Shown here piece after piece: positions 54,211 to 63,500 of a stretch of 64,000 nt of DNA. Every line of letters begins with the position of its first letter. Within the stretch, counting starts at the first letter, position 1. Source of the stretch: QWPN01 sp044238145 (GTDB taxonomy: Bacteria; Planctomycetota; Planctomycetia; Pirellulales; UBA1268); contig JBIIDT010000007.1 of NCBI GenBank assembly GCA_044238145.1, positions 5,671 to 69,670 of the forward strand. Reading direction: 5' to 3'. The notes beneath the pieces were generated by a model that saw nothing but the letters and a program-made list of their open reading frames with translations, was not told the DNA's origin and did not search any database. The translations under genes were made by a program, and so were the position numbers.

Positions 54211-54977
54211 GCCGCCTTTCCGGCCGTCCGCGTCGCCACCGTGAGCGTCGCGATGCCGAACGTGAGCGGGATCATGGTCACGTCCGCGAAACCCGCATCT
54301 CGGACGAGCCCGGCCAGCCGCTCGCCGGACGGAAACTCCTCCACGCTCTGGTTGAGGTAGGTGTAGGCGTCGGAGCGGTTGCGAGCCACCGTGTTGCCGA
54401 GGAACGGCAGGACGCGGCGGAAGTACCACAGGTAGCCCGCGCGAATCGCCGCATTGCGGGGCAGGGAGAACTCGAGGATCGCGAGCCGTCCGCCGGGCAC
54501 CATGACGCGGGCCATCTCCGCCAGGCCGCGGGACGTGTCGGCGATGTTCCGCAGTCCGAAGGCGACCGTCACGAGGTCGAACGCCGCGTCGGGGAAGGGG
54601 AGGGCCTGGGCGTCGGCCTCCACCCACTCCACGCGTGCCCCGGACTTCCGCGCCTTCTCGACGCCGCGGTCGAGCATCGGACGGCAGAAGTCGCTGGCCA
54701 CGATTCGGACGCCGGGGCCGCTGCGGGCGGCGTAGGCGAGCGCCAGGTCGCCGGTGCCGGTGCACACGTCGAGGATCGCCCCGGTCGGCGGAGGCGGGGC
54801 CCGGCGGACCGTGACGTGCCGCCACCAGACGTCGATTCCGCCGGAGAGCATGCGGTTGACGAGGTCGTACCGCGGGGCGATCTCGGCAAACATGCCCCGG
54901 ACCTTCGCGCCGCTCTTGTCGACCGCGTTGTGCGCCGGGGCCGGCTGGCCTATCGTGGCGGTCGAATCGGCGATCAC
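54207..54977 (-). CDS. ubiE: demethylmenaquinone methyltransferase UbiE/MenG
   Basis: A protein of 256 residues from GTG 54977, preceded by AGGGAG at eight bases; ATG 54893 would remove the N-terminal 28 residues, including the VDKSGAKVRGMF block typical of the family. SAM-binding motif LDVCTGTGDLALAYA, then VTVAFGLRNIADTSRGL and MARVMVPGGRLAILEFS, the UbiE signatures. It methylates demethylmenaquinone to menaquinone, the last step. It is first in the minus-strand operon and divergent from comB, with only 18 bp between the two start codons. Confidence 0.93.
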   Translation of the reverse strand: MIADSTATIGQPAPAHNAVDKSGAKVRGMFAEIAPRYDLVNRMLSGGIDVWWRHVTVRRAPPPPTGAILDVCTGTGDLALAYAARSGPGVRIVASDFCRPMLDRGVEKARKSGARVEWVEADAQALPFPDAAFDLVTVAFGLRNIADTSRGLAEMARVMVPGGRLAILEFSLPRNAAIRAGYLWYFRRVLPFLGNTVARNRSDAYTYLNQSVEEFPSGERLAGLVRDAGFADVTMIPLTFGIATLTVATRTAGKAA

Positions 54978-54995
54978 GAGGCTGCTCCCTGGACC

Positions 54996-55775
54996 ATGTC
55001 CCGGCTCTGGCACTGTCACGAACTGTTCCATCGTATGCCGCCGGGGGCCTGCGCGGGAGGGATCGCCGTCGTGATCGACGTTCTGCGGGCGTCGACCACG
55101 ATGATCACGGCCCTCGCCAACGGCGCCTCCCGGGTGCGGCCCGTGCCCGATGTGGCGGAGGCCCGGGCCCTGGCCGGGGCCCTCGGTTCCGGCACGCTGC
55201 TCGGCGGCGAGCGGGGCGGCGTGCGGATCGACGGGTTCGACCTGGGCAACTCGCCGGCGGAGTATGGTCGCGACCGGGTCGCCGGCCGCACGATCGTGCT
55301 CACGACCACGAACGGCACCGCGGCGCTCGCCGCCTGCCGCGACGCCCGCGAGGTGCTGGTGGGGGCGATCGTGAACCGCACGGCCGTGGCCACGGCCGCG
55401 CGGCGGCTGGCGGCGGCGGGAGGCGGCCACGTGCACCTCGTCTGCGCCGGCACCGACGGCGCCGTGACCGCCGAGGACGTGCTCGCCGCCGGCGCGATCC
55501 TCGATGCGGCCCTGCAGGGCGCGCCGGCCGACGTGCTCGACGCCCCTGCCCGCGCCGCGCTCGAGGCCTTCCGGCGGACGGCGCAGGCGGCCGACCCGCG
55601 GGCGGCGCTCGTCGCCGAGTTTCGCCGCTCACCGGGCGGCGCGAACCTCGTCGCCCTGGGCATGGAGGCCGACCTGCCGGCGTGCGCGGCGCTCGACGCG
55701 GGCGATGTCGTGCCGCGGCTCGACGCCGCCGACGGCTGGCTGACTGCGATGGTGCCGGCCGCCACGGGCGGGTAA
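54996..55775 (+). CDS. comB: 2-phosphosulfolactate phosphatase family protein (ComB-like)
   Basis: A protein of 259 residues from ATG 54996. The ComB/PF04029 signature is clear: VVIDVLRASTTMITALANGA, then LLGGERGGVRIDGFDLGNSPAEY and TTTNGTAALAACRDA. ComB hydrolyses 2-phosphosulfolactate in coenzyme M synthesis in methanogens; in bacteria lacking coenzyme M the family is widespread and its true substrate is unclear. The start lies 18 bp from that of ubiE on the other strand. Cytoplasmic, no signal peptide. Confidence 0.9.
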   Translation: MSRLWHCHELFHRMPPGACAGGIAVVIDVLRASTTMITALANGASRVRPVPDVAEARALAGALGSGTLLGGERGGVRIDGFDLGNSPAEYGRDRVAGRTIVLTTTNGTAALAACRDAREVLVGAIVNRTAVATAARRLAAAGGGHVHLVCAGTDGAVTAEDVLAAGAILDAALQGAPADVLDAPARAALEAFRRTAQAADPRAALVAEFRRSPGGANLVALGMEADLPACAALDAGDVVPRLDAADGWLTAMVPAATGG

Positions 55776-55832
55776 GGTATCGCCCGTCCGGGCCGTCCCG
55801 ACGTGGAGGCCGGCACCTTCGTCGAGAGCGTC

Positions 55833-57479
55833 ATGCAGAACCAGAACGACCAGTCGCGGATGGACCGGATCGTGTCGCTCGCCAAGCGGCGCGGCTTCAT
55901 TTTCCAGTCGAGCGAGATCTACGGCGGCCTCAACGGCTTCTGGGACTACGGCCCCCTCGGAGTCGCCCTGAAGCGGAACCTCAAGGACGCCTGGTGGCAC
56001 GACATGGTCTCCGGCCACGACGAACTGGCCACGCTCGCCGGCGCCCCGACGCCGTACGAGATGACGGGCCTTGACTGCACGATCATCATGCACCCGCAGG
56101 TCTGGAAGTGCTCCGGCCACTTCGACCTGTTTCACGACTGGATGATCGACTGCCGGGAGTCGAAGCGCCGCTACCGCTACGACCACCTGCACGGCCGCTG
56201 GGCGGCCCACCGCGGGAAGAAGGTGTTCGTGACGACCGACGCGTCGGGCGACGAGGCGGCCCCCGCGACCGTCGCCCGGGCCCAGAAGTTCTTCGGGCTG
56301 CGGGCCAAGCAGGTGGACGAGATCGAGTGGGGCGGGGGCCTGGAGTCGCTCCAGCAGGCGATCGCGGCGGGCGCGGCGACGCTGGCCGACGTGCTCGGCC
56401 CCGATGCCGCCGCCCCGGGCACGCTCACCGAGCCCCGCGAGTTCAACCTCATGTTCGAGACGCGGATCGGGGCCTTGGCGGGCGACGATGACGACCGGGC
56501 GTTCCTCCGGCCGGAGACGGCCCAGGGGATCTTCGTGAACTTCAAGAACGTGCTCGACACGTCGCGGGTCCGCGTGCCGTTCGGGATCGCGCAGGTCGGC
56601 AAGAGCTTCCGCAACGAGATCACGCCGCGGAACTTCACGTTCCGCTCCCGCGAGTTCGAGCAGATGGAGATCGAGTTCTTCTGCCCGCCGGCCGCCTCGG
56701 CGGACTGGTACCGCTACTGGCGCGACCGTCGCTGGCGGTGGTACCTCGACCTCGGTCTCACGGAGGGCAGGCTGCAACTCCGCGAGCACGCCGCCGACGA
56801 GCTCTCGCACTATTCCGTGGGCACGGCCGACATCGAGTACGCCTTTCCGTTCCTCGGGCCGGGTGAGTTCGGCGAGCTGGAGGGGATCGCCCACCGCGGC
56901 GACTTCGACCTCCGCAGCCACATGGAGGGCAAGCTCGTCCGCAAGGACGGCGGGCTGGTGCTGGAGACCGGCCCCGACGGCAAGCCCCGGCACAAGGGGA
57001 GCGGCAAGGACCTCTCCTACTTCGACGACATCACGCGGGAGCGGTACGTGCCGCACGTCATCGAGCCGTCGGCCGGCGCGGACCGGGCCACGCTCGCGTT
57101 CCTGTGCGACGCCTACCACGAGGACGAGGTGCCCGACGAGGACGGCAAGCCGCGGAGCCGCACCGTGATGAAGCTCCACCCGCGGCTGGCGCCGGTCAAG
57201 GCGGCGATCCTGCCACTCGTGAAGAAGGACGGGATGCCGGAGGTGGCGATCGACCTCTACCGGGCCCTCAAGCCGCACATGGCCTGCCAGTACGACGAAA
57301 AGGGCTCCGTCGGCCGGCGCTACGCCCGGCAGGACGAGGCGGGCACGCCCTGGTGCCTGACGATCGACGGCCAGACGCTCGCCGACAAGACCGTCACACT
57401 CCGCGACCGCGACTCGCTGGTCCAGGAGCGGGTGCCGCTCGACGAGGTCGTGGGCATGCTGCGGGACCGGCTGCGGTGA
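55833..57479 (+). CDS. glyS: glycyl-tRNA synthetase (alpha2 type)
   Basis: A protein of 548 residues from ATG 55833 (MQNQNDQSRMDRIVSLAKRRGFIF); GTG 55803 would add ten residues. Class II motifs: GGLNGFWDYGPLG near the N-terminus, FRNEITPRNFTFRSREFEQMEIEFF split over motif 2, LRPETAQGIFVNF, and the C-terminal anticodon-binding domain (KLHPRLAPVKAAILPL onwards). This is the single-chain homodimeric GlyRS of the eukaryote/archaea/Gram-positive type, not the alpha2beta2 form. It charges tRNA-Gly. The stop overlaps the next GTG (GTGA). Confidence 0.95.
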   Translation: MQNQNDQSRMDRIVSLAKRRGFIFQSSEIYGGLNGFWDYGPLGVALKRNLKDAWWHDMVSGHDELATLAGAPTPYEMTGLDCTIIMHPQVWKCSGHFDLFHDWMIDCRESKRRYRYDHLHGRWAAHRGKKVFVTTDASGDEAAPATVARAQKFFGLRAKQVDEIEWGGGLESLQQAIAAGAATLADVLGPDAAAPGTLTEPREFNLMFETRIGALAGDDDDRAFLRPETAQGIFVNFKNVLDTSRVRVPFGIAQVGKSFRNEITPRNFTFRSREFEQMEIEFFCPPAASADWYRYWRDRRWRWYLDLGLTEGRLQLREHAADELSHYSVGTADIEYAFPFLGPGEFGELEGIAHRGDFDLRSHMEGKLVRKDGGLVLETGPDGKPRHKGSGKDLSYFDDITRERYVPHVIEPSAGADRATLAFLCDAYHEDEVPDEDGKPRSRTVMKLHPRLAPVKAAILPLVKKDGMPEVAIDLYRALKPHMACQYDEKGSVGRRYARQDEAGTPWCLTIDGQTLADKTVTLRDRDSLVQERVPLDEVVGMLRDRLR

Positions 57480-58294
57480 TTGCCGCGCTCGCCACCGTGT
57501 CGAGCCTGCAGGCGCCGCTGGCGACGGTGTTGGAGGACTATGCCGCCGGCCACGTGGCCGCGATCGACCTGTGGCTCGGCCACGCGGACGCGTTCCTCGC
57601 GGAGCACGGCGTCGCGGCCCTCCGCGACCGGCTCGGATCGCACGGCATCGCCGCGGTCGCGGCGTCATTCCAGGGCGGGCTGCTCACGAGCCAGGGCGAT
57701 GCCCGCCGCGAGCACTGGCGGCACTTCGACGAGCGGCTCGCCCTGTGCCGCGACCTCGCGATCCCGGTGCTCGTGGTCGCCGGCGACGCCTTCGGGCCGC
57801 TCGGCCCGGAGGATCTCGGCCGGCTGACGGTGAGCCTCGCGGAGGCGGCGAAGCGGGCGGCCGACGCGGGCGTCCGCCTGGCGCTCGAGTTCGACGCCCG
57901 GGCGAGCTTTCCCAACAACCTGCAGTCGGCGGTGGCCCTGGTCGAGGATGTCGGTTCGCCGGCCCTCGGCGTGTGCCTCGACTGGTTCCACTGGACGGTG
58001 GGGCCGAGCAAGCCGCTCGACCTGTGGCTTTTGTCGCGGGAGAACCTGGCCCACGTGCAGCTCTCCGACATCGCCGACGTGCCGCGGGAGATGGCCGCCG
58101 ACGCCGATCGGATCCTGCCCGGCGAGGGGGCCTCGCCCTGCGACGACCTCGTCGCCCGGCTCCGCGAGATCGGCTACGCCGGTGCCGTGGCCGTCGAGAC
58201 GCCGAACCCGCGGCTGTGGAGCATCCCGCCGCGGCAGTTCGGCGAGGTGGCGTTCACGGCCCTGCGGCGGCTGCTCGGCCAGGCCGCGGGGTAG
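57476..58294 (+). CDS. sugar phosphate isomerase/epimerase-like TIM-barrel protein
   Basis: A protein of 272 residues starting at GTG 57476 within the glyS stop. It has the AP-endonuclease-2/xylose-isomerase-like barrel: strands ending in Asp/Glu at LALEFDA, LGVCLDWFHW, VQLSDIAD and VAVETPNP, which supply metal ligands (Glu, Asp, His, Glu pattern). Such enzymes isomerise or epimerise sugars or inositols. Substrate not predictable. Translational coupling with glyS is probably just compact gene packing. A 12-base duplication directly after the coding end (GCCGCGGGGTAG twice, about 58284-58307) repeats its stop codon. Confidence 0.8.
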   Translation: MIAALATVSSLQAPLATVLEDYAAGHVAAIDLWLGHADAFLAEHGVAALRDRLGSHGIAAVAASFQGGLLTSQGDARREHWRHFDERLALCRDLAIPVLVVAGDAFGPLGPEDLGRLTVSLAEAAKRAADAGVRLALEFDARASFPNNLQSAVALVEDVGSPALGVCLDWFHWTVGPSKPLDLWLLSRENLAHVQLSDIADVPREMAADADRILPGEGASPCDDLVARLREIGYAGAVAVETPNPRLWSIPPRQFGEVAFTALRRLLGQAAG

Positions 58295-58386
58295 GCCGCG
58301 GGGTAGGCCGACGACGCGTCACCGGGTCGCGAGGCCATCGACGTCACGCGGAGATCGAACCGCGGACGACACGAGACCGGTGGCCA

Positions 58387-59028
58387 TCAACGAGGAAAAT
58401 CCTTGAGCTGGTTGCTGCGGGCCTCGATCTCGTCGATCGGCCGAAGCGGAAGGGCCGTGCCCGGTGGCAGGATCGCGAAGTGCCGGGAGCCGGTGAGCGT
58501 GTCGACCAGCTCGTGGCAGAAGCCGGGATGGGTGACCCACGTGGCCGGATCGTGCCGCCTGAGGTCGACGGCCACGGAGTAGGTGCGGAGCGTCTTGCGC
58601 CGGCCCTTGACGTACTGCGAGAAGAACGAGATCGCGAGTTCCCGCAGCGTGCGGTGGATCGGGTCGCGGTATCGCAGGAAGGGGCTGTTGCTCTTCGAGA
58701 TCGCCCCCCAGCAGCCGTGGCGGCGGAACAATGCGACGACGTGGTCGACGTCGCCCCGGGCCGCCCCCATGTCCATCAGCAACGGCGGATCGCCGGCCAT
58801 CCACAGGCCGCAGGCGGCGACGAGCGCCGCCTCGACGCAGTGGGCCCGATCCGCCCGCAGCGTCTCCACGACCGAGCGGGCGGTCGGTCCGTCGGACTCG
58901 TGGTTCCAAGGGATCGTGTTGACGAAGTCCTGGATGCGTTCGGGCGTGCGCAGGCCGGCGAGCCGGGCCGCGAGTGGTCGCGGCAGGCCGAGTTGGAGGC
59001 CGAGTTGGAGGCCGGATGGACGGGCCAT
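58387..59028 (-). CDS. transglutaminase-like protein
   Basis: A protein of 213 residues from ATG 59028 (upstream open frame is poorer). It carries a Cys in RADRAHCVEAALVAA (Cys64) and a His in GDVDHVVALFR (His96), followed by the block WGAISKSNSPFLRYRDPIHRTLRELAISFF. This order of Cys then His on adjacent strands is that of the transglutaminase/protease fold; a candidate acidic partner is Asp122. The family is seen in many bacteria without a known substrate. No signal peptide. It sits between the isomerase-like gene and the BBP7 gene, on the minus strand, 83 bases from the latter. Confidence 0.7.
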   Translation of the reverse strand: MARPSGLQLGLQLGLPRPLAARLAGLRTPERIQDFVNTIPWNHESDGPTARSVVETLRADRAHCVEAALVAACGLWMAGDPPLLMDMGAARGDVDHVVALFRRHGCWGAISKSNSPFLRYRDPIHRTLRELAISFFSQYVKGRRKTLRTYSVAVDLRRHDPATWVTHPGFCHELVDTLTGSRHFAILPPGTALPLRPIDEIEARSNQLKDFPR

Positions 59029-59111
59029 CGTCTCGAGCGGGATGGGGTGACCGGGCTGGCGGAGCGTACCACCGGCCGCGGCGGCTCGAAACCGGCGGAC
59101 CCCGCGATTGG

Positions 59112-60242
59112 TCACCAGCGGGCTTCAACGCCGAGGTTGGCACCGTGCAAGAAGAGGACGCCGTCGTCGTTGATGCCCGTGCCGGCCCCCGCGGCAGTTC
59201 CGAAATCCCACTGGGTCGGGGCGAGGGAGGCGTTCGTCAGCCAGATGAGGTTGTATCCCGCCCGCAGTCCCCACACGTCGGTCAGCCGATAGACGAGCGT
59301 GCCGTTGAGGTTGCCGATGAAGCCCACGCCCGCCGTGCTGGCCCACTCGGCCGGCCGTCCGCCGGAGATGGTGCCGACGATCGGGTCAGCCGCCTGGTAG
59401 GCGGACGTGCCGCAGAGCGCCGTCTTCCACCAGCCCTCGACCGCCCAACGGTTCCATTCACGCCGGCCGCGCATGCCGACCTGGCCGCCGAAGTAGTTCG
59501 TGGTCGTCCGCACCGCGTAATTGGCCGGTTCCGGCGGGGTGCAGCAGAGGGCCTCGATGTTAGCCTGCTCGTCGAGGCCGGCCCACACGAAGCCCCCCAG
59601 CCAGTCGATGCAGTGACAACTCTGCCGGCAGCGAGGGCCGCACTCGGCGCGGCAGTCGTAGCGGAAGACGTTGAACTCGGCGAGGTTCAGCGTGGACCAA
59701 TACGTGGCCCGCACCTGGTCGGCGTCACTGAAGTTGTTGACGGCCAGGCCCAGGGGCGGCGGGAGGTCGAGGTTTTCGAAGCCGGTGACCGCGCCGCTGC
59801 CGAACATCCCGTAGACGCCCGTGTAGCCCACCTCCCAGCCCACGGTGTCGGTGAACAGTTCCCCGTAGAAGACCCGCGCGCCCGTCGCCACCGAGGGTTG
59901 GAGATCCTGCACCGTCATCACGGTGTCTCCCGTGTCGGTGTTGAAGACGAGCGGCTGGTTGCCGGCCTGGTTGTTCCGCTGCAGGAAGAGCACTTCGAAG
60001 ATCGCGTACCGTCGCCAGTCCGGGCAGCACAGGCAGCGCAGGGCGTCGCTACAGGCCTCGTCGGAAGCCAAACTGCTGACGTCGTCCTCGCCGTCCCACG
60101 ACGCCTGGGCCGGCGGTGGGGCAGGATGGTCGGCATCCGCCGCCCGGGAAGCGGGCGCGAAGCCGATGGCCGCCAGCACGAATCCCGTGGCGCCCACGAT
60201 CCTGCCGGCGCAACCCCTATGACCTGCCCCCCGGTATCCCAT
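59112..60242 (-). CDS. BBP7-family outer membrane beta-barrel protein
   Basis: A protein of 376 residues from ATG 60242 with GGAGG eight bases upstream. Signal peptide to about residue 35 (ends ASRAADADH). The body alternates aromatic/hydrophobic residues in short strands (YAIFEVLFLQRNNQ, GWEVGYTGVYGMF, LRAGYNLIWLTNASL) and ends in ANLGVEARW, a terminal aromatic as needed for outer-membrane barrel insertion. The N-terminal FLQR and late GLRAGYNL blocks are those of the planctomycete BBP7 family. A Cys-rich loop (RYDCRAECGPRCRQSCHCIDW) is unusual. It probably forms a surface barrel; the function is unknown. Confidence 0.8.
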   Translation of the reverse strand: MGYRGAGHRGCAGRIVGATGFVLAAIGFAPASRAADADHPAPPPAQASWDGEDDVSSLASDEACSDALRCLCCPDWRRYAIFEVLFLQRNNQAGNQPLVFNTDTGDTVMTVQDLQPSVATGARVFYGELFTDTVGWEVGYTGVYGMFGSGAVTGFENLDLPPPLGLAVNNFSDADQVRATYWSTLNLAEFNVFRYDCRAECGPRCRQSCHCIDWLGGFVWAGLDEQANIEALCCTPPEPANYAVRTTTNYFGGQVGMRGRREWNRWAVEGWWKTALCGTSAYQAADPIVGTISGGRPAEWASTAGVGFIGNLNGTLVYRLTDVWGLRAGYNLIWLTNASLAPTQWDFGTAAGAGTGINDDGVLFLHGANLGVEARW

Positions 60243-60522
60243 CGGGAAACCTCCGTACGCTCGGTCCAACCCGTGGTCACATCGGCGTGCCCGCACCTGT
60301 GGCGTGAGCGTCCCAACCGCTCCGCTCCCTTCCACCGGTACCGCGGCGCCAAAGAGGCGTTTTTTCGTGTGAAATCAGCTGTGGGTCGAGGTAGTATGAA
60401 AAACCGTTCCGGAGCGGGTGGTTGTGACAGTCGGCGAGCCGTTGCCGCCTGCGCAAGCCGTGCCGCACGGCCGTGTCGTTCACGGGCCCTTCCCGGGATC
60501 GCTCGTTCAGAGGACTGCATCG
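60243..60522. other. divergent intergenic region between BBP7 and DUF11 genes
   Basis: 280 bp between two divergent surface-protein genes. It contains an AT-richer core (60355-60400, with TTTTTTCG and TAGTATGAAAAA) likely to hold promoters for both, but no -35/-10 pair could be chosen with confidence. No coding sequence was recognised. Confidence 0.4.
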
Positions 60523-63500
60523 ATGGCATCTCTGGTCTCCGACCCATTTTCCCGCCGCACCTCGACCCGGCTGCGTGGCCGCCCGGCCCGCCGCCATCGG
60601 CTCGTCTCGGAGCGACTCGAGTCCCGCCTGCCGTTGGCGGTGACCACGCCCTTCACGGTCCGCTACACGACCAACGACACGGGCGACATCATCTTCGCCG
60701 CCAACACGCTGATGACCGCGCCGGCGAGTGACCCGGCTGCCGCCAACGCCCAGAACGGCATCGGCAGCAAAGTGTCGAACAACGACTTCCCGATGACGTA
60801 CGTCGACGTCGACGCCGACCCGACCACGTTCAATTCCAGCCGGTCCGATCTGCTCATGCCGGCCGGATCGAGGGTGCTCTTCGCGGGCCTCTACTGGGGC
60901 GCCCGCACCAACGGCACCGCCCTCAACGCCTCGACCGCGCTCCGCACCTCCATCAAGTTCATGACCCCGGGCGGGGCCTATCAAGACCTGACCGGCTCCC
61001 TCGTGGGTACCGGCGGCAATGACTACCAGGGCTTCAAGGACGTCACGACGCTCGTGGCGGGAGCCGGCTCCGGCACCTACACGGTCGCCAACGTGCAGGC
61101 GCAGAAGGACAAGACCGACACCTACGCCGGCTGGTCGCTCGTGGTGGCCTATCGGGCGCCGGGCGAGCCGGCCCGCAACCTCACCGTCTTCGACGGCTAC
61201 GCCAGCGTCGCCTCGTCGCCCACCAGCGACAAGACGGTGAACATCCCGATCTCCGGCTTCAAGGCGCCCACCGCCGGGCCCGTGAAGGCCACGCTCGGCT
61301 TCATCGCCTACGAGGGCGACCTCGCCAAGACCGGCGACTCGGTGAAGTTCGACGGCAAGGTGCTCTCCAACCCGGCGAACCCGGCCAGCGACTTCTTCAA
61401 CAGCACGATCTCCAACCGCGGCTCCCTCGTCTCGACGAAAAGCCCCAACTACGTCAACCAGCTCGGGTACGACGCCGACCTGATCACGGCCGACGGCATC
61501 ATCCGGAACGGGGCCACCTCGGCCACGATCACGGTGACCACGGGGGGCGAGACCTACTACCCCGGCGTCGTGACCAGTGCCATCGAGATCTTCGCGCCCG
61601 AGATCGCGGTCGTGAAGAGCGTCACGGACGACAACGGCGGCGACGTGGTCGGCGGCGACGTGCTGACCTACACGATGGTCGTCACCAACAAGTCGACGGC
61701 GCTCGACTCGGCGATCAACGTCCTCCTCAACGACGCGATTCCCACCGGCACCACCTACAAGCCCAACTCGCTGAGGATCACGGCCGGCGCCAACGCCGGC
61801 AGCAAGACCGACGCGGCCGACGGCGACCAGGCCCAGTTCGTGGCCGGTGCCAACGCGGTGCGGTTTCAGCTCGGCACGGGGGCCGGCGGCAGCGGCACCA
61901 GCGGCGGCAGCCTCGCCCCCGGCGGCTCGACGACGGTGACGTTCCAGGTGACGGTGAATGCCGGCCTGCCGCCGCTGACGCTGATCGAGAACACGGCGAA
62001 CGTCAGCTACACCGGCGCCACCTCGGCACTCCCGCTCAACGCCACCGGCTTCGCCGACATCGCGACGCAGGGCGCGGCCGACCTGGCCGTCACGAAGACC
62101 GACGGCGCGACGCAGTACGTGCCCGGCACGACCACGACCTACATGATCGTGGTCATGAATAGGGGGCCGAGCAACGTGGTCGGTGCGAGCGTCGTCGACA
62201 CGTTCCCCAGCCAGATCCAAGGGGCGACCTGGACGGCCGCCTACAGCGCCGGCTCCGCGTTTTCCAATCCGACGTCCGGCAGCGGCAACATCGACACGCT
62301 CATCGATCTCCTGAGCGGCGGCACGGCCACGTTCACGGTCACCGCTCCGATCCGGGCGGGATCGTTCGGCGACCTCACCAACACGGTGACCGTTGCGAAT
62401 CCCGCCGGCGTGCCCGATCCCGATCCGAGCAACAACTCGGCCACCGACATCGACACGTTCCTCGCCCCTGGCTCCCTGGAAGTCATCAAGACCGTGAAGG
62501 ACTTGAACGGCGGCTTCGTGCAGGCCGGCGACGTGCTGCGGTACACGGTGCAGGTATTCAGCGGCAGTTCCGGCGTCGCAAATGAGGCGGTCGCGAACCT
62601 CATCCTCACCGACGCGGTCCCGACCCACACGACCTTCAAGCCGGGGTCATTGCGGATCGAGTACGGCGCCAACGCTGGCGGAAAGACTGACGCCGTCGAT
62701 GCCGATCAGGGCGAGTACATCAGCGGCACGAACACCGTGCAGTTCCAGCTCGGCACCGGCGCCGGGGGCGGCACGGGCACGCCCGTCGGCGGCACGCTGG
62801 CGGATGGCACCTACACCCAGATGATCTTCGACGTGATCGTGGATGCCGGGATTCCGGACAGCACCGTGATCACGAACACCGCCACGGTGACGGGCGTGGG
62901 CGCCACGTCGGGGCTGCCGATTTCGGCCACCGATACGGTGGGGATCGCCACGGCCCCGGCCGCGGATCTCGTCGTTGAGAAGCGGGCGGCCCCGACGTTC
63001 ACGCCAGGATCGACGATCACGTACGTCGTCTCGGTCACCAACAGGGGACCCAGCGCGGCCGTCGCCACCGGCACGCCGAAGACCGTCACCGATTTCCGGG
63101 ATGACACAGGGGCGTTTCCAACACTCACCAACGATTGGGTGTGGGACATACCGTCATCGACGGCGGGTATCGCCATCTCGAATAATGCTCTGCAGGGACT
63201 GCAGGGCGGCACCAGATTCGGCCCTTACGACCGTGGGGAGTTCAATGCCATCTCGCTCACCGGCGAATTCGTGCTCGACGCTCAAAGCACGCTCGCGCAG
63301 CTCGGCGCGGAGCGATTCGTGGTCAATCTCTTCGACAACTCGAGCAAGAAGGTGACGGCGACGTTTCAGTACAACCAGTTCCTCGGGGGCATGAAGACGG
63401 TCGTCGCGCCGCTCACGTTCATCGAGCCGGGGTTCGACTTCAACGGGTTTCTCAACGTCGTCAGCTGGAATATCACGGGCGATGGTTCCAATGCCATCAG

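Noticed and set aside
60277..62628. A 783-codon minus-strand frame opposite the DUF11 gene
   Set aside because: Low-complexity Gly/Arg/Val translation and no ribosome-binding site; the plus strand encodes recognisable repeats.
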